Shown here one piece after another: positions 8,322 through 16,262 of a DNA stretch of 64,000 bases. The DNA is from Amycolatopsis coloradensis (GTDB lineage Bacteria; Actinomycetota; Actinomycetes; Mycobacteriales; Pseudonocardiaceae): NCBI RefSeq assembly GCF_001953865.1, contig NZ_MQUQ01000037.1, forward strand, positions 1 through 64,000, given 5' to 3'. The translations under genes were made by a program, and so were the position numbers. Each line of letters opens with the position of its first letter. Within the stretch, counting starts at the first letter, position 1. The notes beneath the pieces are model-generated. The model was not told where the DNA came from. It ran no database searches and worked only from the letters and a program-made list of their open reading frames with translations.

Positions 8322-9110
8322 ATGGTGACTACCGCGCAGGCGAAGGCGAAGTACGACCAGCTCGTGGACCGCTACGAGGACATCTTCTTCTACGTCGCCG
8401 ACGTGGGGAAGGACCTGGTCGCCTTGGCGGACCCGGCCCCCGGCGTCCGGGTGCTGGACGTCGGGGCCGGGCGCGGGGCGGTGGCGCGGGCGGCACTGGC
8501 CAAGGGCTGTGCCGTCACCGCCATCGACGCGTCACCGTTGATGATGCGGCGACTGGCCGAGGAACATCCCGAGATCTCCGCGAGCGAGGGAGACCTCTAT
8601 CGGATGGAGTTCGCGGACGGGTCGTTCGATCTGGTCACCGCCGGTTTCGTGCTGCAGGTGCTCGACGACCCCCTGGCCGCGCTGACCGAATTCCGGCGGG
8701 TACTGGCGCCGGGCGGCACGGTCGCGTTGTCCCTCGAACGGCAGTCCGTCGGCCGCCTGGCGTGGTTCCAGGACCTGAGCGTGGAGTTCTTCGCTCCCGG
8801 CGGGGCCGCCGAGCCGAAGGCCGCGCAACCCGGCCCGATGACGTTCGACCAGCTCGACGCGCTGCTCGTCGAGGCCGGGTTCGTGGACCTGACGAGGGAA
8901 ACCGTCGAGCTGCCCAAGCCGCTGGACGGCCCGGACGACCTGCTGGCCTGGATGATGCCGCGGGGCCTTGCCGAGATGATCGCGGCGCTGCCGCCCGAGC
9001 GCGGTGCGGAGTTCCGCCGCCGGTTCCTCGAGGGTGCGCGGCGGATGCACGACGACGGCGGCATCGTCCTCGAGTTCGCGGCGACCCTGCACCGGGCATA
9101 CTATCGCTAA
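8322..9110 (+). CDS. Class I SAM-dependent methyltransferase
   Basis: A 262-residue methyltransferase of the UbiE/Methyltransf_11 type. The SAM-binding motif I is VLDVGAGRGAVA (about residues 43-54). An acidic residue ends strand 2 (VTAIDAS), and the motif DGSFDLVTAGFVLQ is followed by FRRVLAPGGTVALS. The C-terminal 100 residues are variable and should set the acceptor, which cannot be told. It stands alone, 40 bases after the DUF885 gene and 32 bases before the LLM oxidoreductase, on the same strand. Confidence 0.85.
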   Translation: MVTTAQAKAKYDQLVDRYEDIFFYVADVGKDLVALADPAPGVRVLDVGAGRGAVARAALAKGCAVTAIDASPLMMRRLAEEHPEISASEGDLYRMEFADGSFDLVTAGFVLQVLDDPLAALTEFRRVLAPGGTVALSLERQSVGRLAWFQDLSVEFFAPGGAAEPKAAQPGPMTFDQLDALLVEAGFVDLTRETVELPKPLDGPDDLLAWMMPRGLAEMIAALPPERGAEFRRRFLEGARRMHDDGGIVLEFAATLHRAYYR

Positions 9111-9142
9111 GCGAACGCTCAGTAACTTGAGAGGAGATGCGG

Positions 9143-10183
9143 ATGAGGGTCGGGACCGCGATCAACTACGCCGGTGGTTTCGCCGAGAGCGTGGCGGACA
9201 TCGTCGAGCTGGAGAAGGCCGGGCTGGACATCGTCTTCGTCCCCGAGGCCTACTCGTTCGACGCGGTCAGCCAGCTCGGCTACGTCGCCGCGAAGACCGA
9301 GCGGGTGCAGATCGCCTCCGGCATCTTCCAGATCTACACGCGGACGCCGACGCTGACCGCGATGACCGCCGCCGGGCTCGACTTCGTCTCCGACGGCCGG
9401 TTCACCCTCGGCATCGGCGCGTCCGGTCCGCAGGTCATCGAGGGTTTCCACGGCGTGAAGTACGACGCGCCGCTCGGCAGGACCCGCGAGATCATCGACA
9501 TCTGCCGTCAGGTGTGGCGGCGGGAGAAGGTCGTGCACTCCGGCGCGCACTACACCATCCCGTTGCCGCCGGAGCAGGGCACTGGCCTCGGCAAGCCGCT
9601 GAAGCTGATCAATCACCCGGTGCGCGAGCGGATCCCGATCCTGCTGGCCTCGATCGGCCCGAAGAACGTCGCGCTCACCGCCGAACTCGCCGAGGGCTGG
9701 GAGCCGATCTTCTTCCACCCCGAAAAGGCCGCCGACGTCTGGGGCGCGTCGCTGGCCGAGGGCAAGGCGAAACGCGACCCGTCGCTGGGCGAGCTGGACA
9801 CCTTCGTCGGAACCGCGCTGGCGATCGGCGACGACGTCGACGGGCTGCTGGACCACCTGCGCGGCATGCTGGCGCTGTACATCGGCGGCATGGGTGCCCG
9901 CGGCAAGAACTTCTACAACAGTCTCGCGCAGCGCTACGGTTATGAGGCCGAAGCCAAGCTCATCCAGGACCTGTACCTGGACGGCAAGAAGGACGAGGCC
10001 GCCGCGGCCGTGCCGAGGGAGCTGATCAGGGCGATCTCGCTGATCGGCCCCGAGGGCTACGTCAAGGAACGGCTGGCCGCTTTCCGCGAGGCAGGGGCCA
10101 CCACACTGGTGGTCAATCCGCTGCTCCCGGGGCGCGAAGCCAGGGTCGCGCAGGTGTCGAAGTTGCGCGAACTGGTCGACTAG
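9143..10183 (+). CDS. LLM-class F420-dependent oxidoreductase
   Basis: A luciferase-like (beta/alpha)8 barrel oxidoreductase of about 346 residues. Family features are MRVGTAINYAGGFAES at the N-terminus, RFTLGIGASGPQVIEGFHG, and the LAEGWEPIFF block. Close relatives in mycobacteria and other actinobacteria use the deazaflavin F420 (family knowledge); the substrate is unknown. The start at 9143 is preferred because gaggag at 9131-9136 lies 6 bases ahead; the ATG at 9137 would have no spacer. The gene is followed by 199 bases with no recognised gene. Confidence 0.83.
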   Translation: MRVGTAINYAGGFAESVADIVELEKAGLDIVFVPEAYSFDAVSQLGYVAAKTERVQIASGIFQIYTRTPTLTAMTAAGLDFVSDGRFTLGIGASGPQVIEGFHGVKYDAPLGRTREIIDICRQVWRREKVVHSGAHYTIPLPPEQGTGLGKPLKLINHPVRERIPILLASIGPKNVALTAELAEGWEPIFFHPEKAADVWGASLAEGKAKRDPSLGELDTFVGTALAIGDDVDGLLDHLRGMLALYIGGMGARGKNFYNSLAQRYGYEAEAKLIQDLYLDGKKDEAAAAVPRELIRAISLIGPEGYVKERLAAFREAGATTLVVNPLLPGREARVAQVSKLRELVD

Positions 10184-10382
10184 TTCGTTCGGAGGACACG
10201 ACGCTCGGAGGAGTCGAACCTCTCACCTGTATCGTTACGGTACCCTCGACCTGCACCGATGTGGTCAAAAAGCGGCATTTCGGTGGAAAGAGAACGTAAA
10301 GCACGCCTGAACGGCAAGAAAATCGGCCATTATCAGGAGTGAAACGGAGATCTCGGGGGCATACGTTCGCGATGAAGGTGAG

Positions 10383-11348
10383 GTGCCTCGCGTGCGCAAG
10401 CAGATCGAGGGACCGTCCGCCGCAGTCCTGGACGTCGGGTCGTTCAGCGCACGGCTGGTGGTTCTTGCCAAGGGCGGCTCACCGCTCGACCCCGTGCTGA
10501 GCCACCAGACGCGCCTGCGGCTGGACCGTGAACTCGACGAAAAAGGGAACCTCAGCCGCCGCGGCGTCGACGCGGTCTCCTGCGCCGTCGAAGCCGGAAT
10601 GACGACAGCGGCCAAGCACGGCGTCGAGAATGTGTATCCGCTCGCGACCTCCTCGATCCGCGACGCGGCCAACGTGAAGCAGGTCGTCTGCGACGTCGCC
10701 AAGACCACCGGTGTCACCCTGCGATTCCTCACCGGCCGCCGTGAGGCGGAACTGGCCTACGTCGGCGCGCGCCGGTGGTACGGCGCCTCCGCGGGCGCGC
10801 TGCTGGTGCTCGACATCGGCGGCGGGACCGTCGAACTCGCCGCGGGCCACGCCGAGGAAGCCGAGTTCGCGCACTCGCTGCCGCTGGGCGCCCGGTCGCT
10901 CACGCGGGACTGGTTCGCCACCGAATGCCCGTCGCCCAAGGTCGTGCGGGCCATGCGTGACCACGTCCTCGACGAGGTCCGCGAAGCGATGCAGGACGTG
11001 CTGCCGGAGATCCGCGATCACCGCGCCGTCGGCTGCTCCAAGGTGCTGCGGCAACTCGCCCGGCTCGCCGGCGACAGACCCTCCCGCGCACGGGAACTGC
11101 ACCTCGAAGACCTCCGCGCGTGGATCCCGCGGCTCGCGAAACTGCCGGCGAAACGCCGCGCCGAACTCCCGGGCATCTCGCGGCAACGTTCCCATCAGGC
11201 GCTCGCGGGCGCGATCGTCGCCGAGGCACTGCTGACGCTTTCCGGCGGCCAGGTCGCCATCTGCCCGTGGTCCACCAGGGACGGGCTGCTGCTCGGCCTG
11301 CTCGACGGCCTGGTCGCCCTCGAGGGAAAACCGGCGAAAGCCGCCTGA
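10383..11348 (+). CDS. Ppx/GppA phosphatase family protein
   Basis: A 321-residue protein with the actin-like ATPase fold of exopolyphosphatases and pppGpp phosphohydrolases. It has the phosphate-binding VLDVGSFSARLVV at the N-terminus, LATSSIRDAAN, a TGRREAELAY block and a second phosphate loop LDIGGGTVELA. It is much shorter than E. coli Ppx (about 510 residues) and lacks the C-terminal HD-like domain, as is usual for the short actinobacterial forms. Its role is likely in polyphosphate or ppGpp turnover. The GTG start at 10383 follows a gaaggtgagg purine tract; a second GTG lies 9 bases on. Confidence 0.85.
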   Translation: MPRVRKQIEGPSAAVLDVGSFSARLVVLAKGGSPLDPVLSHQTRLRLDRELDEKGNLSRRGVDAVSCAVEAGMTTAAKHGVENVYPLATSSIRDAANVKQVVCDVAKTTGVTLRFLTGRREAELAYVGARRWYGASAGALLVLDIGGGTVELAAGHAEEAEFAHSLPLGARSLTRDWFATECPSPKVVRAMRDHVLDEVREAMQDVLPEIRDHRAVGCSKVLRQLARLAGDRPSRARELHLEDLRAWIPRLAKLPAKRRAELPGISRQRSHQALAGAIVAEALLTLSGGQVAICPWSTRDGLLLGLLDGLVALEGKPAKAA

Positions 11349-11387
11349 AAACTGGCGCATCCGGCCGGGAACGGGTACCCCGGACAC

Positions 11388-11567
11388 ATGAGGGAAAGCA
11401 AGAAGAGCTTCGGACAGGACGACGACGAAGACCTCGAAGACCTCCGCAAGACCCAGCCGAAGACCGACGTGCCGAGCGCGCCCAACCGCGACATCGGCCC
11501 GCACGGCACCGAGGAGGTCGACGGTGTGCCAGGCAGCGGCGAAGTGCCGATCGAACCCCCGGACTGA
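11388..11567 (+). CDS. Small acidic hypothetical protein (59 aa)
   Basis: A 59-residue ORF starting with ATG 39 bases after the Ppx gene. It has a basic start (MRESKKS), a strongly acidic stretch FGQDDDEDLEDL and a Pro/Gly-rich, probably disordered tail ending in IEPPD. The acidic stretch and GC3-rich codon choice are typical of real coding sequence here. No family recognised. It may be co-transcribed with the phosphatase gene, and it ends 39 bases before the convergent GH65 gene. Confidence 0.55.
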   Translation: MRESKKSFGQDDDEDLEDLRKTQPKTDVPSAPNRDIGPHGTEEVDGVPGSGEVPIEPPD

Positions 11568-11606
11568 GCGCTCGGCCGCGAAGGCCGCCTGCCGACTCCT
11601 CGCCGG

Positions 11607-13967
11607 TCAAGCGCCCTTCGGTCGCCGCCGCGCCGGAGCCCGCCCCGGAGGCTGGGCCGGCGCCGGGCCCGGGTCGATCGCCGGGATCGGCAGCCGCACC
11701 GACTCCGCGGTCACGGTGAACGTCTCGCCGTGGTGCGCCAGCTCGAGCGGCTCCCCGGCGATCACGTGATACGTCGCGCCTTCGCCGTCGATCTCCACCT
11801 GGAACCGGGTGCCGCGGAAGGTCAGCCGGAACGCGATGCGCCGCAACTGCGGAGGCAGTCGCGGTGCGAAGGTGAGCCGGCCGCCGTGGTCGCGTAGCCC
11901 GCCGAATCCCGCGACAGTGCCCTGCCAAGCGCCCGCCAGCGAAGCCAGGTGCAGGCCGTTGCGGACGTTGTTGTGCACGTCGTGCAGGTCGGTGAGCGCG
12001 GCCTCGGCGAGATAGTCGTAGGCCAGTTCGAGATGTCCGACCTCGGCCGCCACAACGGCCTGTGTTCCCGCCGACAGCGAGGAATCCCGCACCGTCCGCG
12101 CTTCGTAGTAGGCGAAGTCGCGCGCCTTTTCCTCCGGAGTGAAGGAATCCCCGCACAGGTGCAGCGCGAGCACCAGGTCCGCCTGCTTGACCACTTGCTT
12201 CCGGTACAGGTCGAAGTACGGGAAGTGCAGCAGCAGCGGGTAGAATTCCTGGCCGGTGGCCTCGAAATTCCACTCGTCGTGCTCCAGGAATCCTTCGGAC
12301 TGCGGGTGGACACCGAGGTCCTCGTCATACGGCAGCAGCATCGCGTCGGCCGCCTTGCGCCACAGCTCGGCCTCGTCCGCGCGGACGTCGAAAGCGGTCG
12401 CGATGTCCTCGTGCTGTCCGCAGATTTCGGCCGCGTAGAACAGGTTCCGGCGTGCCATCAGGTTCGTGTAGACGTTGTTGTCCGCCACCGCGGAGTACTC
12501 GTCCGGCCCGGTGACACCGTCGATCCGGAACCGGCCCTGGCGGTCGAAATGGCCGAGCGACAACCACATCCGCGCGGTTTCGAGGAGCAGTTCCGCGCCG
12601 CAGGTCCGCAGGAACTCGCTGTCGCCGGTGGCGTTGAGGTAGCGCACGACGGCGTCGGAGATGTCCGCGCTGACGTGGAACGCCGCCGTGCCCGCCGGCC
12701 AGTACGCCGAGCATTCCGCGCCGTTGATGGATCGCCAGGGGAACGCCGCGCCGCGTAAACCCAGTTGTGCTGCCCTTTCCCTTGCCTTGTCCAAAGTGGA
12801 GTGACGCCAGCGCAGGGCGTCGCGGGCGGCGTCCGGCATGCTGTAGGTGAGCACGGGCAGGACGAAGGTCTCGGTGTCCCAGAACGCGTGCCCGTCGTAT
12901 CCGGGGCCGGTCAAACCCTTGCCCGCCAACGCCCTTGTCTCACCGCGGGCGCCGGCTTGCAGGAGATGGAAGAGCGCGAACCGCACCGCCTGCTGGAGTT
13001 CCGGATCACCGTCGATCTCGATGTCCGAGGTCTCCCAGAAGTCGTCGAGGAACTCCTTCTGCTCGGCGAGAAGCCCCTTCCAGCCGGTCTGCCGCGCGCC
13101 GGCCAGCGCGGCGTCGACCTGGGCGCGCACGGCGGGTACCGAGCGTTGCGCGGACCAGCCGTAGGCGAGGAACTTGGTGATCCGCAGCCGCCCGCCCTTG
13201 GGCACGTCGACGGCGATGGTGAGCCGCGCCAGGTCCTCTTCGGCCTGGATGTGCGTGCGGACGCCGTCGGTGACGTCGATCTTGTGGTCCATCGCCGCGG
13301 CCATCCGCAGCCCGGACTTGCGGGTCTGGTGCACCAGCACGGCGTGGTAGGCCTCGGACTGGTGGAACTCCGCGACCAGCGGCGATTCCAGCGCCGCCGC
13401 GACCCGCGGATCACGGGTGTCGGACTCGATCGGCTCGTTGGCCAGCAGATCCGACTGCACCACCAGCTGGAGTTCGTCGTCGAGCGGTTCGACCTCGTAC
13501 CGGATCGCGGCGACGGCCCGCTGGGTGAAGGAGACCAGGCGTTCGGTCTTCACCCGGACCCGGCGCCCGGTCGGCGAGGACCACACGGTGTTCCGCGCGA
13601 GCGTGCCCTTCCGGAAGTCGAGGACGCGGTCGTGCTCGGTCGCCTGGCCGTACCGCATGTCGAGCGGTTCGTCCTCGACCAGCAGCCGGATGATCTTGCC
13701 GTCGGTCACGTTGACGACGGTCTGGCCCTCTTCCGGGTAACCGTAGCCGGTTTCCGCGTACGGAAGATCGTGCTGCTCGTAGAAACCGTTCAAGTACGTG
13801 CCCGGCAGGCCGCGGGGCTCGGCCTCCTCCAGCGTGCCGCGCAGGCCGATGTGCCCGTTGGACACCGCGAACGCCGATTCGGTGCGCTGCAGGGCGTCGA
13901 CGTCCATGCCGTGCCAGCGCAGTTCCCAGGGCGCGACCTCGTAGCCGCGGAAATACGAGTCGGTCAC
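11607..13967 (-). CDS. Glycoside hydrolase family 65 phosphorylase-type enzyme
   Basis: A 786-residue GH65 protein. The catalytic acid block is GVTGPDEYSAVADNNVYTN and the pocket motif is GYDGHAFWDTETF. The SSLSAGTQAVVAAEVG segment lies where phosphorylases bind phosphate. GH65 enzymes phosphorolyse maltose, trehalose, kojibiose or related alpha-glucosides to beta-glucose 1-phosphate. The beta-phosphoglucomutase gene directly upstream (4-base overlap) is the expected partner to convert that product to glucose 6-phosphate, which supports phosphorolysis over hydrolysis. The exact disaccharide cannot be read. The C-terminus carries an extra Pro/Ala/Arg-rich tail of about 25 residues. No signal peptide. 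Confidence 0.88.
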   Translation of the reverse strand: MTDSYFRGYEVAPWELRWHGMDVDALQRTESAFAVSNGHIGLRGTLEEAEPRGLPGTYLNGFYEQHDLPYAETGYGYPEEGQTVVNVTDGKIIRLLVEDEPLDMRYGQATEHDRVLDFRKGTLARNTVWSSPTGRRVRVKTERLVSFTQRAVAAIRYEVEPLDDELQLVVQSDLLANEPIESDTRDPRVAAALESPLVAEFHQSEAYHAVLVHQTRKSGLRMAAAMDHKIDVTDGVRTHIQAEEDLARLTIAVDVPKGGRLRITKFLAYGWSAQRSVPAVRAQVDAALAGARQTGWKGLLAEQKEFLDDFWETSDIEIDGDPELQQAVRFALFHLLQAGARGETRALAGKGLTGPGYDGHAFWDTETFVLPVLTYSMPDAARDALRWRHSTLDKARERAAQLGLRGAAFPWRSINGAECSAYWPAGTAAFHVSADISDAVVRYLNATGDSEFLRTCGAELLLETARMWLSLGHFDRQGRFRIDGVTGPDEYSAVADNNVYTNLMARRNLFYAAEICGQHEDIATAFDVRADEAELWRKAADAMLLPYDEDLGVHPQSEGFLEHDEWNFEATGQEFYPLLLHFPYFDLYRKQVVKQADLVLALHLCGDSFTPEEKARDFAYYEARTVRDSSLSAGTQAVVAAEVGHLELAYDYLAEAALTDLHDVHNNVRNGLHLASLAGAWQGTVAGFGGLRDHGGRLTFAPRLPPQLRRIAFRLTFRGTRFQVEIDGEGATYHVIAGEPLELAHHGETFTVTAESVRLPIPAIDPGPAPAQPPGRAPARRRPKGA

Positions 13968-14698
13968 TTGCTGTCCTCCAGGAGTTCGGCGAGGTCGTCC
14001 ACCACGACGTCGGCGCCGTGTTCGAGCAGTTCGCCCGCCTGATGCGCGCGGTTCACCCCGACCACGTAACCGAAAGCGCCGTCCTTCCCGGCTTGCACGC
14101 CCGCGAGCGCGTCCTCGAAGACGGCGGCGTGTTCCGGTGCGACACCGAACGCCTCGGCACCGGCGAGGAACGAATCGGGGGCGGGTTTGCCACGCAGGTT
14201 CTTTTCGGCGAGCACGATCCCGTCGATCCGCGCTTCGACGAATTTGGTCAGGTCGGCGGCGTCGAGCACCTTCGCGCCGTTGGCCGACGAGGTGACGACG
14301 CCGATGCGCAATCCGGCCGCCTTCGCCGCCTCCAGATACCGCACGGAACCCGGGTACGGGGTCACGCCCTCTTCGTCGATGATCTTCAGGACGAGTTCGT
14401 TCTTGCGGTTCCCGACGCCGTTGACGGTGGCGGCGTCGACGGCGTCGTCCGGCTCGCCCTCGGGCAGTTCGATCCCGCGCGAGGTGAGGAAGGTGCGGAC
14501 GCCGTCCGCCCTCGGCCTTCCGTCGACGTAGGCCGCGTAGTCGGCGTCGGTGAAGGGAGTGAACGCGTCACCGTCGCGGGTGCGCAGGAAGTCGTCGAAC
14601 GTGCGTTTCCACGCTTCGCGGTGCTGGACCGCGGTTCCGGTCAGTACGCCGTCGAGGTCGAAGAGGCAGGCCGTGATGGTGTCGGGCAGACCGATCAT
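13964..14698 (-). CDS. Beta-phosphoglucomutase family HAD hydrolase
   Basis: A 244-residue HAD-superfamily protein of the PgmB type. Motif I is FDLDGVLTGTA with the nucleophilic and acid/base aspartates. GVVTSSANG fits motif II and AAVFEDALAGVQAGKDG motif IV. It should interconvert beta-glucose 1-phosphate and glucose 6-phosphate. The overlap with the GH65 gene (13964-13967) makes a two-gene disaccharide phosphorolysis operon transcribed leftwards. An insert between motif I and the cap domain is longer than in the Lactococcus enzyme, as in mycobacterial relatives. Confidence 0.87.
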   Translation of the reverse strand: MIGLPDTITACLFDLDGVLTGTAVQHREAWKRTFDDFLRTRDGDAFTPFTDADYAAYVDGRPRADGVRTFLTSRGIELPEGEPDDAVDAATVNGVGNRKNELVLKIIDEEGVTPYPGSVRYLEAAKAAGLRIGVVTSSANGAKVLDAADLTKFVEARIDGIVLAEKNLRGKPAPDSFLAGAEAFGVAPEHAAVFEDALAGVQAGKDGAFGYVVGVNRAHQAGELLEHGADVVVDDLAELLEDSK

Positions 14699-14715
14699 GT
14701 CTTCGCACGCTACCC

Positions 14716-14922
14716 GTGCCGGCCGGTGCTCGCTCAGCTTGCGGGATGCGGCCGCACCGGGTGGATCAGTTCGTGGACGGTCGCGTCGGCGTCGCGGCGA
14801 CCCTGCTGGACTCGGCGGTGGCGTGCGCGCTGCACTCGACCCTGCCCGCCGGGGTCGTGAAGGCCGGTTCGCGCGTCGCGTTCGCCGAGGACGACATCCG
14901 CGACGCGCAGGTCAAGCCCTAG
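14716..14922 (+). pseudogene. Decayed PaaI-type thioesterase remnant
   Basis: The reading frame contains VGVAATLLDSAVACALHSTLPAGV and then VKAGSRVAFAEDDIRDA. These are two recognisable blocks of the PaaI/YdiI hotdog thioesterase family. In intact members they are separated by about 30-40 residues and preceded by another 60 or so; here they are nearly adjacent and the N-terminus is missing. This reads as a fossil with an internal deletion, not a short functional gene. Its stop overlaps the 3' end of the convergent SnoaL-like gene by 4 bases. Confidence 0.65.
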
Positions 14923-15284
14923 AACATCCCGTTCGGGGTTTCGGCGGCGGGCGGCACCGGCTGCTTGACGTCCCAATGTTCCACGATGAGCCCGTTCTCG
15001 ACGCGGATGATGTCGACGACGGCGGTGCCGCGGTCGTCGCCCGCCGGGACCACGTGCAGGTGCACGACGGCGTGATCGTCGTCGGCGATCACACGTTTAA
15101 CGGAGACGTCCGCGCTCGCCAGCGGCGAATTCTTCACCGCTGCCACGAAAGCGTCACGGCCCGACGGGAGACCCGGGCTGTGGGTGACGAAATCCGGGTG
15201 CACGTTCGCGGCGGCGGCGGCGAAGTCCTTGTGCACGAACAGGTTCTCGAAGCAGTCGAGGGCGATCTTCTTGGTCGTTGTCAT
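14919..15284 (-). CDS. SnoaL-like / NTF2-fold protein
   Basis: A 121-residue protein of the SnoaL/nuclear transport factor 2 superfamily. It starts MTTTKKIALDCFENLF, has the conserved pocket-building VHPDFVTHSPGLPSGRDAF and ends with IIRVENGLIVEHWDVKQPVP, the usual family ending. Members act as isomerases, hydrolases or small-molecule binders; no specific role can be assigned. It lies 35 bases downstream of the MarR gene on the same strand and may be its regulatory target. Confidence 0.8.
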   Translation of the reverse strand: MTTTKKIALDCFENLFVHKDFAAAAANVHPDFVTHSPGLPSGRDAFVAAVKNSPLASADVSVKRVIADDDHAVVHLHVVPAGDDRGTAVVDIIRVENGLIVEHWDVKQPVPPAAETPNGMF

Positions 15285-15319
15285 GCGGACATCGTTTCGT
15301 GTGCGCGCTCCGCCGTCGA

Positions 15320-15802
15320 TTACCGCGGAGGTAATACCCGGCGGCCGCGGATCGCTTCCACTTCCCCGTAGCGGCCCAGGACCCCGGCGAGCAGGGTCTT
15401 CGCGTCCGCGATCCGTTCTTCGCCGAATTCCGCGGTGAGTTCCTTTTCCAGCGCGGCCCGGTGTTTCCGCGCCCCTTCGACGGCTCGTTCGGCGGTTTCG
15501 GTCAGATGCAGCAGCCGGGTCCGCGCGTCGGCCGGATCCGGCTCGCGCCGTAACAAGCCCCGGCGCTCCAGATCGGCGACGGCTTTCGAAGCCGCTTGCT
15601 GGGTCACGCCCATGCGTTCGGCCAGCGCGGAGATCGACAGTGGCCCGGCGAGCACGTGCTGGAACACCAGGCCGTCGTTGAACCGCGGTTCGCCGAGTCC
15701 GTCGGCGGTCAGCCGCCGCTGGATCTCGTCCGCCATCGCCCAGCCCGCGAACAGTGTGACGAGTGACAGGTCGAGGGTGGACGGCGTAGGGTGCACAACC
15801 AT
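15320..15802 (-). CDS. MarR family transcriptional regulator
   Basis: A 160-residue winged-helix regulator. The helix-turn-helix is ISALAERMGVTQQAASKAVADLERRGLL, followed by the basic wing REPDPADARTRLLHLTE. The ATG occupies 15802-15800 and lies inside the palindrome cacaaccatggttgtg. It is preceded on this strand by a TAGATT hexamer 8 bases upstream, so the transcript is probably leaderless. The divergent oxidase-like gene starts on the same palindrome, so this protein most likely represses both genes and itself by binding there. Confidence 0.85.
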   Translation of the reverse strand: MVVHPTPSTLDLSLVTLFAGWAMADEIQRRLTADGLGEPRFNDGLVFQHVLAGPLSISALAERMGVTQQAASKAVADLERRGLLRREPDPADARTRLLHLTETAERAVEGARKHRAALEKELTAEFGEERIADAKTLLAGVLGRYGEVEAIRGRRVLPPR

Positions 15803-15809
15803 GGTTGTG
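15794..15809. promoter_or_regulatory. Perfect 16-bp palindrome spanning two start codons
   Basis: The sequence cacaaccatggttgtg is fully self-complementary. Its central CCATGG holds the ATG of the plus-strand gene (15801-15803) and the ATG of the MarR gene on the minus strand (15802-15800). TAGGGT (15787-15792) lies 8 bases before the plus start, and TAGATT (plus coordinates 15811-15816) lies 8 bases before the minus start. This gives two mirror-image leaderless promoters. A MarR operator is the obvious reading. Confidence 0.7.
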
Positions 15810-16262
15810 GAATCTAGCACGGTACCGCCGGCGGTCGCGGAGGAGTTCGTCCGTGTCGCGCATCGCGTCGTCTGGTGTTCGCTCGCGACGGTCGACACGC
15901 GAGGGCGGCCGAGGTCGCGGGTGGTGCACCCGATCTGGGAGTGGCGGGACGGCGGACTCGTCGGGCACCTGTTCACCCGGCCGACGCCGTTGAAGAAGGC
16001 GCATCTGGCGCAAACGCCGTTCGTCTCGTGCTCGTACTGGGATCCGGCGCACGAGGTCGCCGTCGCCGAATGCGGCGCCGTCTACGCCGACGACGAGGAA
16101 ACGCGACGGCACCTGTGGCGTCTGGCGTCGGAAACGCCGGAACCACTCGGTTTCGATCCGAAGATCATGGGTGGCCAAGACCCACTGAGTCCGGACATCA
16201 CCGTGCTGAAGCTGACGCCGTGGCGGCTGAGCAGTGGCGGGATGGCCTGGCGCGCGGGTTAG
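15801..16262 (+). CDS. Pyridoxamine 5'-phosphate oxidase-like split-barrel protein
   Basis: A 153-residue flavin-reductase-like split barrel. VAHRVVWCSLATVDTRGRPR and VHPIWEW are typical of the PNPOx-related family, followed by RPTPLKKAHLAQTPFVSCSY. Members bind FMN, F420 or heme; which one applies here is unclear. The ATG shares two bases with the start codon of the MarR gene and is likely leaderless. Its stop overlaps the convergent ROK gene by 4 bases. Confidence 0.78.
   Translation: MVVESSTVPPAVAEEFVRVAHRVVWCSLATVDTRGRPRSRVVHPIWEWRDGGLVGHLFTRPTPLKKAHLAQTPFVSCSYWDPAHEVAVAECGAVYADDEETRRHLWRLASETPEPLGFDPKIMGGQDPLSPDITVLKLTPWRLSSGGMAWRAG

Noticed and set aside
10199..10235. tRNA-like T-arm (ggttcgac on the minus strand) in the gap before the Ppx gene
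   Set aside because: A T-loop-like string is present, but there is no matching acceptor stem, D-arm or anticodon arm around it.
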